A stretch of 64,000 nt of DNA from Rhizobium sullae (GTDB taxonomy: Bacteria > Pseudomonadota > Alphaproteobacteria > Rhizobiales > Rhizobiaceae), in NCBI RefSeq assembly GCF_025200715.1, contig NZ_CP104144.1:1984001-2048000 (forward strand). Direction: 5' to 3'. Below, piece by piece: positions 52,724-60,473 of this stretch. A model generated the notes under the pieces. It searched no databases, had not been told where the DNA came from, and worked only from the letters and a program-made list of their open reading frames with translations. The translations under genes were made by a program, and so were the position numbers. The stretch's first letter is position 1. Each line of letters starts with the position of its first letter.

Positions 52724-53056
52724 ATGACCACTTTGACCGTGCGCTTGAGTACGATAGCGGACGCCAAGGCCCGCATTGTCGAAGCCGGAAGGTGCGCGCT
52801 AGCGGGTGATACCGTTGAAGCCGTGCCTTCGGTCAATTTCACGTCCTATGACGACATGCATCGGGTGCTTGCTTCTTCCCGCCTCGCTATTGTCAAGGCA
52901 CTCGCCGGACAGGAGGCGTTGTCGATCCGCGAGGTGGCGAGGCGCGTTCCAGCAACCTGTTCGACCGAACCACTCCTCGGGTCGACGCGGTTCTACGGAT
53001 CCATTTTTTTGGGCCGACCGCGGCCGAGAGCGCCGTCGGCGCGGGCTTGCAGATAG
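52724..53056 (+). pseudogene. Truncated HTH antitoxin-like regulator
   Basis: The first 75 residues (SVNFTSYDDMHRVLASSRLAIVKALAGQEALSIREVARRV) match the winged-helix DNA-binding family often paired with TumE/DUF6516-type toxins (pattern F.S.E.MHRVL...R..I..ALAGQ..LSIREVARRV). After residue 75 (about 52949) the frame continues with unrelated sequence and the wing and C-terminus are lost. No toxin gene accompanies it. The sequence after the break belongs to the 3' flank of the cytochrome c gene. Confidence 0.65.
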
Positions 53057-53409
53057 GCATAAATGTCATCGATATAAGGAGCGAAATTGGGATCGTTGGC
53101 GAACCCTTTCATGACCGAGCTCCCGCTCTTGCTCTGCCCGTCGCGGACGACACGCCTGAATGTCTCGATATCGAGGCGCCGGTCGACGAGAGAGGACGCA
53201 AAAGTCGAGCCGACGCCATCAGGCCCGTGGCAATGGTTGCAGCCACCATGATAGCGCCGGTAACCGTTGTAGGTCCGCGCATCAGCCTTGCCCTCGACCA
53301 CTCTGTAGAGCTTATCGGCGGCCGCGGCCTCCTGCGAACATCGCCCGGAACCGACCGCGACGCCACAGGCGACGACAGCGAACAGTACCAGACGCTGCAA
53401 TGGACGCAT
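52993..53409 (-). CDS. Exported mono-haem cytochrome c
   Basis: This 138-residue protein has an N-terminal signal segment (LVLFAVVACGVAVG) and a class I haem motif CNHCH in GYRRYHGGCNHCHGPDGVGS. The distal region GQSKSGSSVMKGFANDP holds a candidate axial Met. It resembles PedF/XoxG-like cytochromes that accept electrons from quinoprotein dehydrogenases, but none is present here. It is transcribed leftward, with an exported protein gene upstream at 53731-54102. Confidence 0.85.
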   Translation of the reverse strand: MRPLQRLVLFAVVACGVAVGSGRCSQEAAAADKLYRVVEGKADARTYNGYRRYHGGCNHCHGPDGVGSTFASSLVDRRLDIETFRRVVRDGQSKSGSSVMKGFANDPNFAPYIDDIYAYLQARADGALGRGRPKKMDP

Positions 53410-53730
53410 CTCCCGTTACCTTAGAAGCCGCTTGGCGGCTCGATCGGCCACGTTGTCCGATGGCGAGTTCGTGCGGACCAATAGCGTAAAGTATCAAGCC
53501 CCAACTGTATCACAAGCCCCTGCCGGAAAAGCCGAGCCAGCTTTCTGTGCTCGAAAAGTCGCCTTCTCGCACACAAAGCTCACTCGGCTCTTTCCCCGAC
53601 CAGCCCTCCGGGTTGATGGTCCTTGCGTTGTCATCGTAGACAGCAAGTATGTTGGGCCGCTCGCCCGGCATGGCCAGATGGGTACGGTCGGAATCACCCT
53701 TTCATCGCCCGAGGATTCCGGCCAAGAGGA
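53410..53730. other. Gap between cytochrome c and exported-protein gene
   Basis: The 321 bases contain a plus-strand frame (PAFCARKVAFSHTKLTRLFPRPALRVDGPCVVIVDSKYVGPL) with some coding character but no start signal or known family. It may be a fragment. Otherwise nothing is evident. Confidence 0.35.
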
Positions 53731-54102
53731 TCACTCCTCGATTAAGGCGCTGGTCGACACGTTATCGATCAAAGTGACGCTGGGCTCCTGCACGAGAAGG
53801 ACGTCGCCATCGCGTATGATCTCGAAGTCGGCGGACGGCTGGCCGAATGCTTGAGGCACGGAGATTATCAGCCGCTGGCCCGGTGCGAGTGTGGACACGA
53901 AGCGGATCGGCTGTACTTCACTTCCGGAAGCCATGGTCGCAACCACCTGGTAGCCGCCGTCTTTGTCGACCGTGTAATACACCGCACCACTGAAGCGGTC
54001 GAGATGAATACTGTGGCCGTTCCCCGGCGCCAGTTCCGACGCCGCGGCGGCGCCTGTCGTGGCGAGTAAGGCCAATGCAAATGCGGTAGAACCTCTGGTC
54101 AT
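53731..54102 (-). CDS. Hypothetical exported protein
   Basis: This 123-residue protein has a signal peptide (STAFALALLATTGAAAA) and a beta-rich body: VYYTVDKDGGYQVVATMASGSEVQPIRFVSTLAPGQRLIISVPQ. ATG 54102 has a GGAGGG site; the frame extends to 54141 without one. It is probably periplasmic. Family and function are not recognised. Confidence 0.68.
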   Translation of the reverse strand: MTRGSTAFALALLATTGAAAASELAPGNGHSIHLDRFSGAVYYTVDKDGGYQVVATMASGSEVQPIRFVSTLAPGQRLIISVPQAFGQPSADFEIIRDGDVLLVQEPSVTLIDNVSTSALIEE

Positions 54103-54251
54103 CACTATCCCTCCTCCGCGAACCATCACTTGCCTGGGCATTCACTTCCCATGACGGCAAGCGCAGCTTATGCGCGGAGCAGCTCGGGCACATCGGTACG
54201 GTCACCCAATTTCCCGGCGACTGGTACCCTAAATTCTCAAGCTTGCTCGAA

Positions 54252-56930
54252 TTAGCTATCGACAGCGCGCGGAGCGTCAGCGGCTGGCAGGAGCCATGGC
54301 TCGCCGCGCAGGCGCAGGAGGACCTCCATACGATTAGCGGCGTTGAATTTGCCGAGGACGGCGGAAACCTGATGCTCGATCGTGCGCGGGGAGCGCGACA
54401 AACGTTGGGCGGCTTCCTTGTTGCTCATGCCCGCTGCGATTAAGGCGAGCACTTGTTGTTCGTGCCACGTCAAACCAAGCGGATGATGGCGGGCCACCCC
54501 ATATGGCCCTCTGCGGGCTTTCGGCAACTGGCTTGCAACACCCAGGCGCTGCGCCTGTTTTCGGGCGAGCGCCGCAGCGGGACGCGCCTCCAAGGTCTCG
54601 AACGTCGTGACGGCACGACCCAATGCCGGCCCGGCATCGGCTCCGCGAACCTGCATCAGGGCAAGCGCCGCTTCATAAGGAAGCCCCAGGCGATCCCACT
54701 CCTTTGCCGCCGCCAGCGGATCGCCGCGGAGCTCGGCGGAATGCGCCAAGGGAATCTGCGCCTTCGGCGCCGGCAGCGGGATGGTCATGCCGCATCGCCG
54801 CCACCACACTGCCAGTTCGCCGAAATCCCAGGTACGGAAGTTATCGAGATCCATCTTGACGAGGACGCTTAATTGCTCATGGCCGGCACTGTCGTCTCCG
54901 TCAAGCCAGGCCGCTTCAGCCAGCGCAAGGCGGACTGGCACAATGCGTTGGAGCTCGCCGGTCGCCAATCCCTCTTGGAGCGCCTGCTGGAGAAGCGCCA
55001 AGCTGCCGGGCTCACCTAGTCGCGCGCGCACCCTTCCGAGCACAGTGAGCGCCGGCAGGTGCATGACCATCGGTAGGCGTTCCAGGTTCATGACCCCCTG
55101 CGCAACGGTCTCAGCTTCGCGAAAACGGCCCTGCTCCATGCGAAGCTGCGCCTGCCGGCCGAGCAGGTATTGCGTCGCTGAATCAAGGTCGTGCCTGGTG
55201 GCGAACGCGATACCTTCGGCCAACAAGCGTTCAGCCAGGACAAAGTCCTTGGACACGACGGCGCATTCCGCGAAGTTGGTGTAGGCTCGCGCCGCATCGT
55301 CGTGAAATCCGTGCTCGAGCGCCAGCGCCAGGCTTTCCTCCAGCCGCTCGCGGCCGCCCGGACGGTCGGCGAAAAGAAGCGCGGTGCCGACATTGTTCAA
55401 AGCGTGGACGCGCGTTTCGATTTCGCCCAGTCGGTCGGCCAGTGAGATCGCGCGCAAGCCCCAATCGATCGCTTCGTCGAAGCGATAATGCAGCATGTGA
55501 AGCTGAGAGCGCGTGCTGTAGGCCATCGCCAGTTCCGAGCAAGGCGGCAAGTTTTCCATTTCGCGCACCGCCTGGTCTGCGTAGTCCTCCGCCGGCTGGC
55601 CTTCGCCGCGGCGCCAGTGCAGCCGTGACAGCCTGCACAGATTAGGACCGATCTTGTCGGTGCGTCCGAGGTCGCGCCAAATCGCGATAGCACGATGGTG
55701 CGCCTCAATCACCGGTTCATAGTGTAGGAGAGCCATTCCCGCCTCATAGGCCCAGTTCTCGTAAAGGTGTGCGGCGAGCTCCGGTGTAGCTTGTGCGACG
55801 TATCTGAGAGCTGTCGCCAAATGTGAAGCCGCCTCTCCGTGAGCGCCAAGACGCGCCGCATGTGCCGCGGCTTGTGGCGCGAGTTCGAGAACGCGCGCCC
55901 CATCGTTAGCCCCGGCAGCGTGGTGTATCCGGCGTGAAAGCAAGCCAGACGCATGGGTCGTGATGAGTTGCGATATCGCCGCCTCCACCTTTGCATGAAG
56001 CGACCTCTGAAGGCTCGGCGGCAGCCGGTCGAGCGTTGCCTGCCGGGCAAGTTCGTGTCGAAACATCACGGCGCCCTGGTCGTCTCGCCGCAACAATCCG
56101 CGCGCCACGCATTCGTCCACCAGTGCTTCGGCCTCTACGCCGAGCAGAGGCCGGATGAGCCACGGTTCCACGCTGCCGGGCACTATGCTGATCACCTCAA
56201 GCACTTTGCGCTCACCCGCTGTCAGCCGAGACAGGCGCGCCCAGACCGCATCGCGTATGGAATCCGGCACCCGCCCGGGCTCCACCTCGCCGCTTGCCAA
56301 AAGTTCGGTGATGAAAAAGGGGTTGCCCTCCGTAACGCGATAAAGGTCGGCCGCGCTGCGGCCGGCCTGCTCAGCCAATACCGTCACCGCTTCGGGAGAC
56401 AACGGCCCAAGCGCTATGCGGGTGACTGATGCGGACGGAAGATCGCCGATCACATGCGTCAGGGGATGATCGGCGCCGATTTCATCACTGCGCAGACTGA
56501 GCACCAGCACGGTTGGAAGCAAGGAGATGCGGCGGCCGAGGTATTTCATGAGGTCGAGCGTCGCGTTGTCGGCCCAGTGGACGTCCTCGAAGATCAGTAC
56601 GATCACACCACTGGCGTGCTGGAGCACATTCAGCAGTGCCGGAAAGAGCCGCTCCTGCGGAGCCGCCTGATCGAGCAGTGCTGCAACGCGCGGATCAAGC
56701 AGGTGCCCCATGTCCTGCAAGGGTCCGAGCGGGCGCGGCGTGAAAAGCGCCTCGCACCAGCCCCACAAGACCTGACAACCGTTGTCGGCATGCTCCGCGA
56801 ACGCGCGCAGGAGGGAGGTCTTACCAATCCCGGCTTCGCCTTCGAGCAGCACAGTGCTGCCGTGCCCGGCCGCAGCGTTGTGCATTGCACTCAGCAAAGC
56901 TTCGAGTGGACCCTCTCGGTCGAGCAGCAT
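54252..56930 (-). CDS. LuxR-family ATPase regulator (LAL/MalT-like)
   Basis: This protein of about 892 residues has an N-terminal AAA/STAND ATPase (Walker A LEGEAGIGKTSLLRAF, Walker B VLIFEDVHWAD), a middle superhelical TPR-like region, and a C-terminal LuxR helix-turn-helix (LTWHEQQVLALIAAGMSNKEAAQRLSRSPRTIEHQVSAVLGKF). Such large regulators bind an inducer and activate nearby operons when ATP-bound. The start at 56930 (MLLDREGPLEAL) begins the conserved domain; 56960 is an alternative. The cytochrome c and exported-protein genes downstream are possible targets. Confidence 0.9.
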   Translation of the reverse strand: MLLDREGPLEALLSAMHNAAAGHGSTVLLEGEAGIGKTSLLRAFAEHADNGCQVLWGWCEALFTPRPLGPLQDMGHLLDPRVAALLDQAAPQERLFPALLNVLQHASGVIVLIFEDVHWADNATLDLMKYLGRRISLLPTVLVLSLRSDEIGADHPLTHVIGDLPSASVTRIALGPLSPEAVTVLAEQAGRSAADLYRVTEGNPFFITELLASGEVEPGRVPDSIRDAVWARLSRLTAGERKVLEVISIVPGSVEPWLIRPLLGVEAEALVDECVARGLLRRDDQGAVMFRHELARQATLDRLPPSLQRSLHAKVEAAISQLITTHASGLLSRRIHHAAGANDGARVLELAPQAAAHAARLGAHGEAASHLATALRYVAQATPELAAHLYENWAYEAGMALLHYEPVIEAHHRAIAIWRDLGRTDKIGPNLCRLSRLHWRRGEGQPAEDYADQAVREMENLPPCSELAMAYSTRSQLHMLHYRFDEAIDWGLRAISLADRLGEIETRVHALNNVGTALLFADRPGGRERLEESLALALEHGFHDDAARAYTNFAECAVVSKDFVLAERLLAEGIAFATRHDLDSATQYLLGRQAQLRMEQGRFREAETVAQGVMNLERLPMVMHLPALTVLGRVRARLGEPGSLALLQQALQEGLATGELQRIVPVRLALAEAAWLDGDDSAGHEQLSVLVKMDLDNFRTWDFGELAVWWRRCGMTIPLPAPKAQIPLAHSAELRGDPLAAAKEWDRLGLPYEAALALMQVRGADAGPALGRAVTTFETLEARPAAALARKQAQRLGVASQLPKARRGPYGVARHHPLGLTWHEQQVLALIAAGMSNKEAAQRLSRSPRTIEHQVSAVLGKFNAANRMEVLLRLRGEPWLLPAADAPRAVDS

Positions 56931-57292
56931 CGCGAACCCTCTTCGTCGAGAGTATAACAAATTAGATCATTTTGGCACAATGAGGTCTGTTCGAGTTTAC
57001 GGCCGTATTTCGTCAGCAAAAGGGATAGGTTTTCGCTTTTTCCTCCTCAGAATGTTAAGTAATCCTCTTGCGGTTGCTTCCGAGTTATACTTGAAACCGG
57101 AGCGCGCGGAGATCTGAGCAATTCATTATTGCCACTCATACATCTTTAGATCGCAGAAAGGACAATTTTAAAGTCGATCGCACGCATCAGGGGAAATCAG
57201 ATTCCAGCGTCATCCGAAAGCGTGATGAAAACAATCACCGAGATTGAGACCATGGCGGTAACAGTCAAGATCACCGTCATGTCGTGAAAGCC
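56931..57292. other. Intergenic, degenerate
   Basis: No supported gene is present. The segment upstream of the LuxR-type regulator is relatively AT-rich and probably carries its promoter; the right part abuts the broken PemK-like frame. Confidence 0.4.
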
Positions 57293-57412
57293 TCACGCCA
57301 ACGGCAACCGGCCGACCTTATGGCCCTCGGTCTCACCCTTGCCGGCCTCCCTCGCCCAAAGATAGGGATAACGGATTACCGTCGTGGTCTGGATGTCGTC
57401 ATAGCCGCTCAT
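57293..57412 (-). pseudogene. PemK-like toxin, N-terminal stub
   Basis: The 39-residue frame reads SGYDDIQTTTVIRYPYLWAREAGKGETEG and then ends at a stop. The start resembles PemK/MazF-like growth inhibitors that follow Phd/YefM antitoxins in Rhizobiales, but the RNase core is missing. The ATG overlaps the antitoxin stop (CGATGAGC). The assignment rests on the N-terminal pattern and on the coupled antitoxin. Confidence 0.45.
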
Positions 57413-57685
57413 CGGCTGACCTCACGGGTCTCCGCATAGGCGTCGACCGCGGCCTCGAATTCGTCGAGCAGCTCGCGCGGCATTGTTTCAGGCCTGCCAA
57501 CTGTCCGAGCACCGAATTGCCCGCATCAGCCGCTCGTAGTCATCGATGTTGAGAAGCACGAGGCGCGGTTTGTTGCGTTGGGTGATCGTGACCGGATGGC
57601 GTAACGCCTCGGCGATGATCTCGCCGGATCTCCGGGAAAGATCGCTTGTGAAGATCGCTGCAAGAGGACTTGACCTTACCACCAC
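57409..57685 (-). pseudogene. Phd/YefM-family antitoxin, frameshifted
   Basis: From a GTG at 57685, which has an AAGG site, the frame encodes the Phd/YefM core SSPLAAIFTSDLSRRSGEIIAEALRHPVTITQRNKPRLVLLNIDDYERLM, and then leaves frame near 57521-57524. The C-terminal tail PETMPRELLDEFEAAVDAYAETREVSR is intact in the next frame and ends at 57409. Removing one base after ERLM joins the two. Antitoxin and toxin are thus both damaged. Confidence 0.65.
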
Positions 57686-57725
57686 TGGAAACCTTAGGCT
57701 TGCCGAAAAGGTGGAGGTTGCCTCG

Positions 57726-57932
57726 ATGCGCACTCGCCCCGATCAACTCGAAGAGAACATCCTCACTCTGTTCAACCGGGCCTGTCGCCAGAGCCGATGG
57801 GAGGTTGCCGAACATCTGCTCCGTGCGCTCGAAGCGTCGAGCGATGAGGGTGACGGTTGCGAGCCGCCTTGCGTTCGTAGTCCGCTCACCGACGCCTACC
57901 TCTCAATCGCAAGTCTTCACTCGAAACAGTGA
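57726..57932 (+). CDS. Small hypothetical protein
   Basis: This 68-residue protein (MRTRPDQLEENILTLFNRACRQSRWEVAEHLLRALE, then a Cys-containing tail) has an AGGTGGAGG site and coding-like composition. It resembles short helical proteins common in Rhizobiales with no known function. It is divergent from the broken antitoxin and convergent with the GDCCVxC gene. Confidence 0.55.
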   Translation: MRTRPDQLEENILTLFNRACRQSRWEVAEHLLRALEASSDEGDGCEPPCVRSPLTDAYLSIASLHSKQ

Positions 57933-57954
57933 CGGCCTGCCAAGAGCGATCCTA

Positions 57955-58173
57955 TCAGCAGCACCCACACTGCCGTTGAACCGGCGGACACCGCACCGAG
58001 CCGAACGAACAAAACACGCAGCAATCTCCGGGCTTTGGACGAAGCAGCCTCTTGCAATTGGTGCATTCGTAAAAGAACTGACAGGCATCCGTGGGCATGG
58101 TCTCGCGTTTGGCAAAGCCGCAATACGGGCAGGTCAACATGGATTCCAGAATGACGGCAGATGTCATTGCCAT
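57955..58173 (-). CDS. GDCCVxC-domain small metal-binding protein
   Basis: This 72-residue Cys-rich protein has a zinc-ribbon-like CPYCGFAKRETMPTDACQFFYECTNC followed by the diagnostic GDCCVFCSFGSVRCPP. The family (GDCCVxC) is found next to copper and mercury resistance genes and has selenoprotein members; here cysteines are encoded normally. It probably binds or traffics soft metal ions. It is the first gene of the copper cluster on this side. Confidence 0.85.
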   Translation of the reverse strand: MAMTSAVILESMLTCPYCGFAKRETMPTDACQFFYECTNCKRLLRPKPGDCCVFCSFGSVRCPPVQRQCGCC

Positions 58174-58317
58174 TTCCTCACTTCAGCCAATGCAAACGAG
58201 CATCGGCACGTTTCCCGGAGCCGGAAAGAGGACGTCGACATTCGTCATCGACCGTCTGCGCGGCTGCGGAGCGGGAACCGGCTGCATCGGAAAGCGAATC
58301 GTCGGAGAGGTTCGGTA

Positions 58318-59010
58318 TCATCGAAACAATCCCTCCAATTTCTCCCATAGGCTCGGCTCTGGATGTCCGTGAGGCTTCTGGGTTCGGTTGGTGAGCGCGT
58401 TGACGAAGACAACGAGGTTGACCGGCTCGAACTTCAACGTGTGAAAGCGGGCTCGAAGGCGGCCGTCCTGATCGATGACGTGAGTGACGATCCCGTGCAT
58501 CTGCATGCCCTGTTCGCTTTCCGTGAACTTGAGGCCATAGGCCTCGGCGATCTTCCGGGTGCTGTCTTCGGCCTGATCCGACGCGGCGGTCAGAAAGATC
58601 CAGTTCTCCGGATCGAGGCCGTGGGCCTTGCCGTAATCGCGCAGGACCTCGCCGGTGTCGCGCTTCGGGTCGGTCGTGATGGTGACGAATTCGACCATCG
58701 CCTTCATCGGCGTCTGGTTGATCATCGCTTGGAGTTCGGCGACTCGTTCACTGTGAAGCGGGCACACATCCGGGCAGTTGGTGTAGATAAAGTTCAGCAC
58801 GACGACCTTGCCGTGCAGACTGGCAAGGCTCACGACGCGGTGATCGGCATCCTCCAACGTGAATCCGGGCGCTTCGCTGTCGACCGGCTGGAAGTATGTC
58901 TCCTTGGCGCGGAGGTCCTGGCCAACCTCACCGAGCGAATGCGCCAGTACCGAGGCGACGCAAGCCACCGTCACCGCGATGGCCAGCAGGGCTGAATGCA
59001 ATGTGCGCAT
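58318..59010 (-). CDS. SCO1/SenC-family copper chaperone/redox protein
   Basis: This 230-residue exported thioredoxin-fold protein has a signal segment, FTLEDADHRVVSLASLHGKVVVLNFIYTNCPDVCPLHSERV with the copper-binding CPDVC, and a later conserved His in MHGIVTHVIDQDGRLR. SCO proteins deliver copper to cytochrome oxidase or act in periplasmic thiol/copper redox. ATG 59010 has an AAGGTGA site. It lies six bases after the preceding gene in a copper cluster. Confidence 0.92.
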   Translation of the reverse strand: MRTLHSALLAIAVTVACVASVLAHSLGEVGQDLRAKETYFQPVDSEAPGFTLEDADHRVVSLASLHGKVVVLNFIYTNCPDVCPLHSERVAELQAMINQTPMKAMVEFVTITTDPKRDTGEVLRDYGKAHGLDPENWIFLTAASDQAEDSTRKIAEAYGLKFTESEQGMQMHGIVTHVIDQDGRLRARFHTLKFEPVNLVVFVNALTNRTQKPHGHPEPSLWEKLEGLFR

Positions 59011-59016
59011 GGGTCG

Positions 59017-59385
59017 TCACCTTTCGACAGCGGTGGCCGCGTCGTCTTGCCCGGACGAGCAGCACGACCGCGGTGGCCCGATCGGAAGAAAGTCGGATTG
59101 GATCTGCGGGCGGACCGCGGATGATGCCTTGCCCTGAAGCCCGGCCATGCGGTTCATGCAGAGCCCGAGCGCGCACATGGCGACGCAGGGCAGCGCGCTC
59201 AGAATCAATGGCGCAACACCGGCAGCGACCAGCCAGTTCCAGTTTAGTCCCAGGCCGAATGCAAACATTAGGTCTCCGAGGACGACGAGCCCGCGCTGCC
59301 CTCGCAGCCAGGAAGGAAGCCGGCCGGCGAGCGGCCGCGAGGAGGTAGCGTGCGGAGGTGCCTTGGCCAAACTCGGTTTGTTCAT
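59017..59385 (-). CDS. Small Cys-rich membrane protein of the copper cluster
   Basis: This protein of about 122 residues has two hydrophobic segments (GLVVLGDLMFAFGLGLNWNWLVAAGVAPLILSALPCVAMCALGLCMNRM) and a C-terminal CC motif (PPRSCCSSGQD). The cysteines in the second helix and tail suggest metal binding. ATG 59385 has an AAGGAG site and overlaps the tlpA stop. Similar small proteins accompany SCO and copper-oxidase genes in alphaproteobacteria; the function is unknown. Confidence 0.65.
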   Translation of the reverse strand: MNKPSLAKAPPHATSSRPLAGRLPSWLRGQRGLVVLGDLMFAFGLGLNWNWLVAAGVAPLILSALPCVAMCALGLCMNRMAGLQGKASSAVRPQIQSDFLPIGPPRSCCSSGQDDAATAVER

Positions 59386-59951
59386 AACGGTTTCTCCTTG
59401 TCCTGCCTGGTCTGAGGAGCCCCTGGTGGCATACTGTCTTTCCCGATTATCGATCCGAGGAAGGAAATCATATCGGGTGCGTACCAATCGGCAGGCCCCA
59501 CGAGCCGTCCGAGCTCCTGTCCCTGCCGGTCGATGAGCAGCGTCGTGGGTAGGCCGATGGTGCCGAGCGCAAACCCTGCCTTGGTCGTCGCATCAACGTG
59601 GATGGCGAGATGTTGGATGCCGGTCTCGTCATAGAACTTCTTCACCGCCTCCGGCCCGCCGCGATCGATCGAAAGCGCCACAACCTCGAAATCCTGGCCG
59701 CCGAGAACTGCCTGAAGCCGATCGAGCGTCGGCATCTCCTCCCGGCAGGGCAGGCACCATGTCGCCCAGAGATTGAGGAGGACGACCTTGCCGCGAAACA
59801 TCTCCAACGTCTGCGGCCTGCCGGCTTCATCGGTGAATTGAAGCGCGGGAACTGGCTCTGGCGTATCGCGTAGCACAAAGTTCTTCGGCGGCTCGGCGGC
59901 GACGGGAGATGCCAGGACAACGAGGAGTGCTGCCATGAGGAATGATTTCAT
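59382..59951 (-). CDS. TlpA/ResA-family periplasmic thiol-disulfide reductase
   Basis: This 189-residue protein has a signal peptide (FLMAALLVVLASPVAA) and a thioredoxin fold with active site WCLPC in LWATWCLPCREEMPTL, and the cis-Pro loop GLPTTLLIDRQGQELGRLVGP. TlpA-type reductases keep copper-site cysteines of SCO and CcoM-type proteins reduced, fitting the adjacent SCO gene. Start and length are typical. Confidence 0.92.
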   Translation of the reverse strand: MKSFLMAALLVVLASPVAAEPPKNFVLRDTPEPVPALQFTDEAGRPQTLEMFRGKVVLLNLWATWCLPCREEMPTLDRLQAVLGGQDFEVVALSIDRGGPEAVKKFYDETGIQHLAIHVDATTKAGFALGTIGLPTTLLIDRQGQELGRLVGPADWYAPDMISFLGSIIGKDSMPPGAPQTRQDKEKPL

Positions 59952-60005
59952 AGCGTCTCTCCCCCTGCGCTGATTTCAGTCACGGACATGTTCTGACGTC
60001 CTCGA

Positions 60006-60446
60006 TCACTCCGTCGCGTAGACGGCCGGAGGTTTGCCGTCCTTCGTGACGGAGTAGATCGTGAACGTCTCGGTCTTCGTGCCGACCATGCCGGGCGAGC
60101 CCATCGGCATCCCTGGCAATGTGATGCCGGCGATGGCGGGCTTTTCCGACAGGAGCTTGCGGACGACGTTTACCGGCACGTGCCCGTCGACCACATAGCC
60201 GTCGATGAACATGGTGTGACAGCCTTGCATCTCCGCCGGCACCCCCGCCTTGCGGCTGATCTCGGCAAGGTCGTTGGTGGGCTTGACCTGGACGCTGAAG
60301 CCGTTGTCGCGGAGATAGACGGCATAGCCCTCGCAGCAACTGCACTGCGGGTTCTTGTAGAGCGTTGCCTGGAGGGGCTCGGCCAGTGCGGGAATCGGCA
60401 GGAACAGCATGGCGGTCCCTGCGAGGAGAAACGTTCGTCTTTGCAT
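60006..60446 (-). CDS. DUF411 periplasmic metal-binding protein
   Basis: This 146-residue exported protein (twin-Arg-like MQRRTFLLAGTAMLFL signal) has the DUF411 motif YKNPQCSCCEGYAVYLRDNGF and HTMFIDGYVVDGHVPVNVVRKLL. The family (CopG-like in Pseudomonas) is encoded with copper-resistance genes and binds copper through CxxCC. It lies 27 bases after the multicopper oxidase stop, so the two are probably cotranscribed. Confidence 0.9.
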   Translation of the reverse strand: MQRRTFLLAGTAMLFLPIPALAEPLQATLYKNPQCSCCEGYAVYLRDNGFSVQVKPTNDLAEISRKAGVPAEMQGCHTMFIDGYVVDGHVPVNVVRKLLSEKPAIAGITLPGMPMGSPGMVGTKTETFTIYSVTKDGKPPAVYATE

Positions 60447-60473
60447 GAGAGTGTCCTTTCTTCAGGTTTAAGT

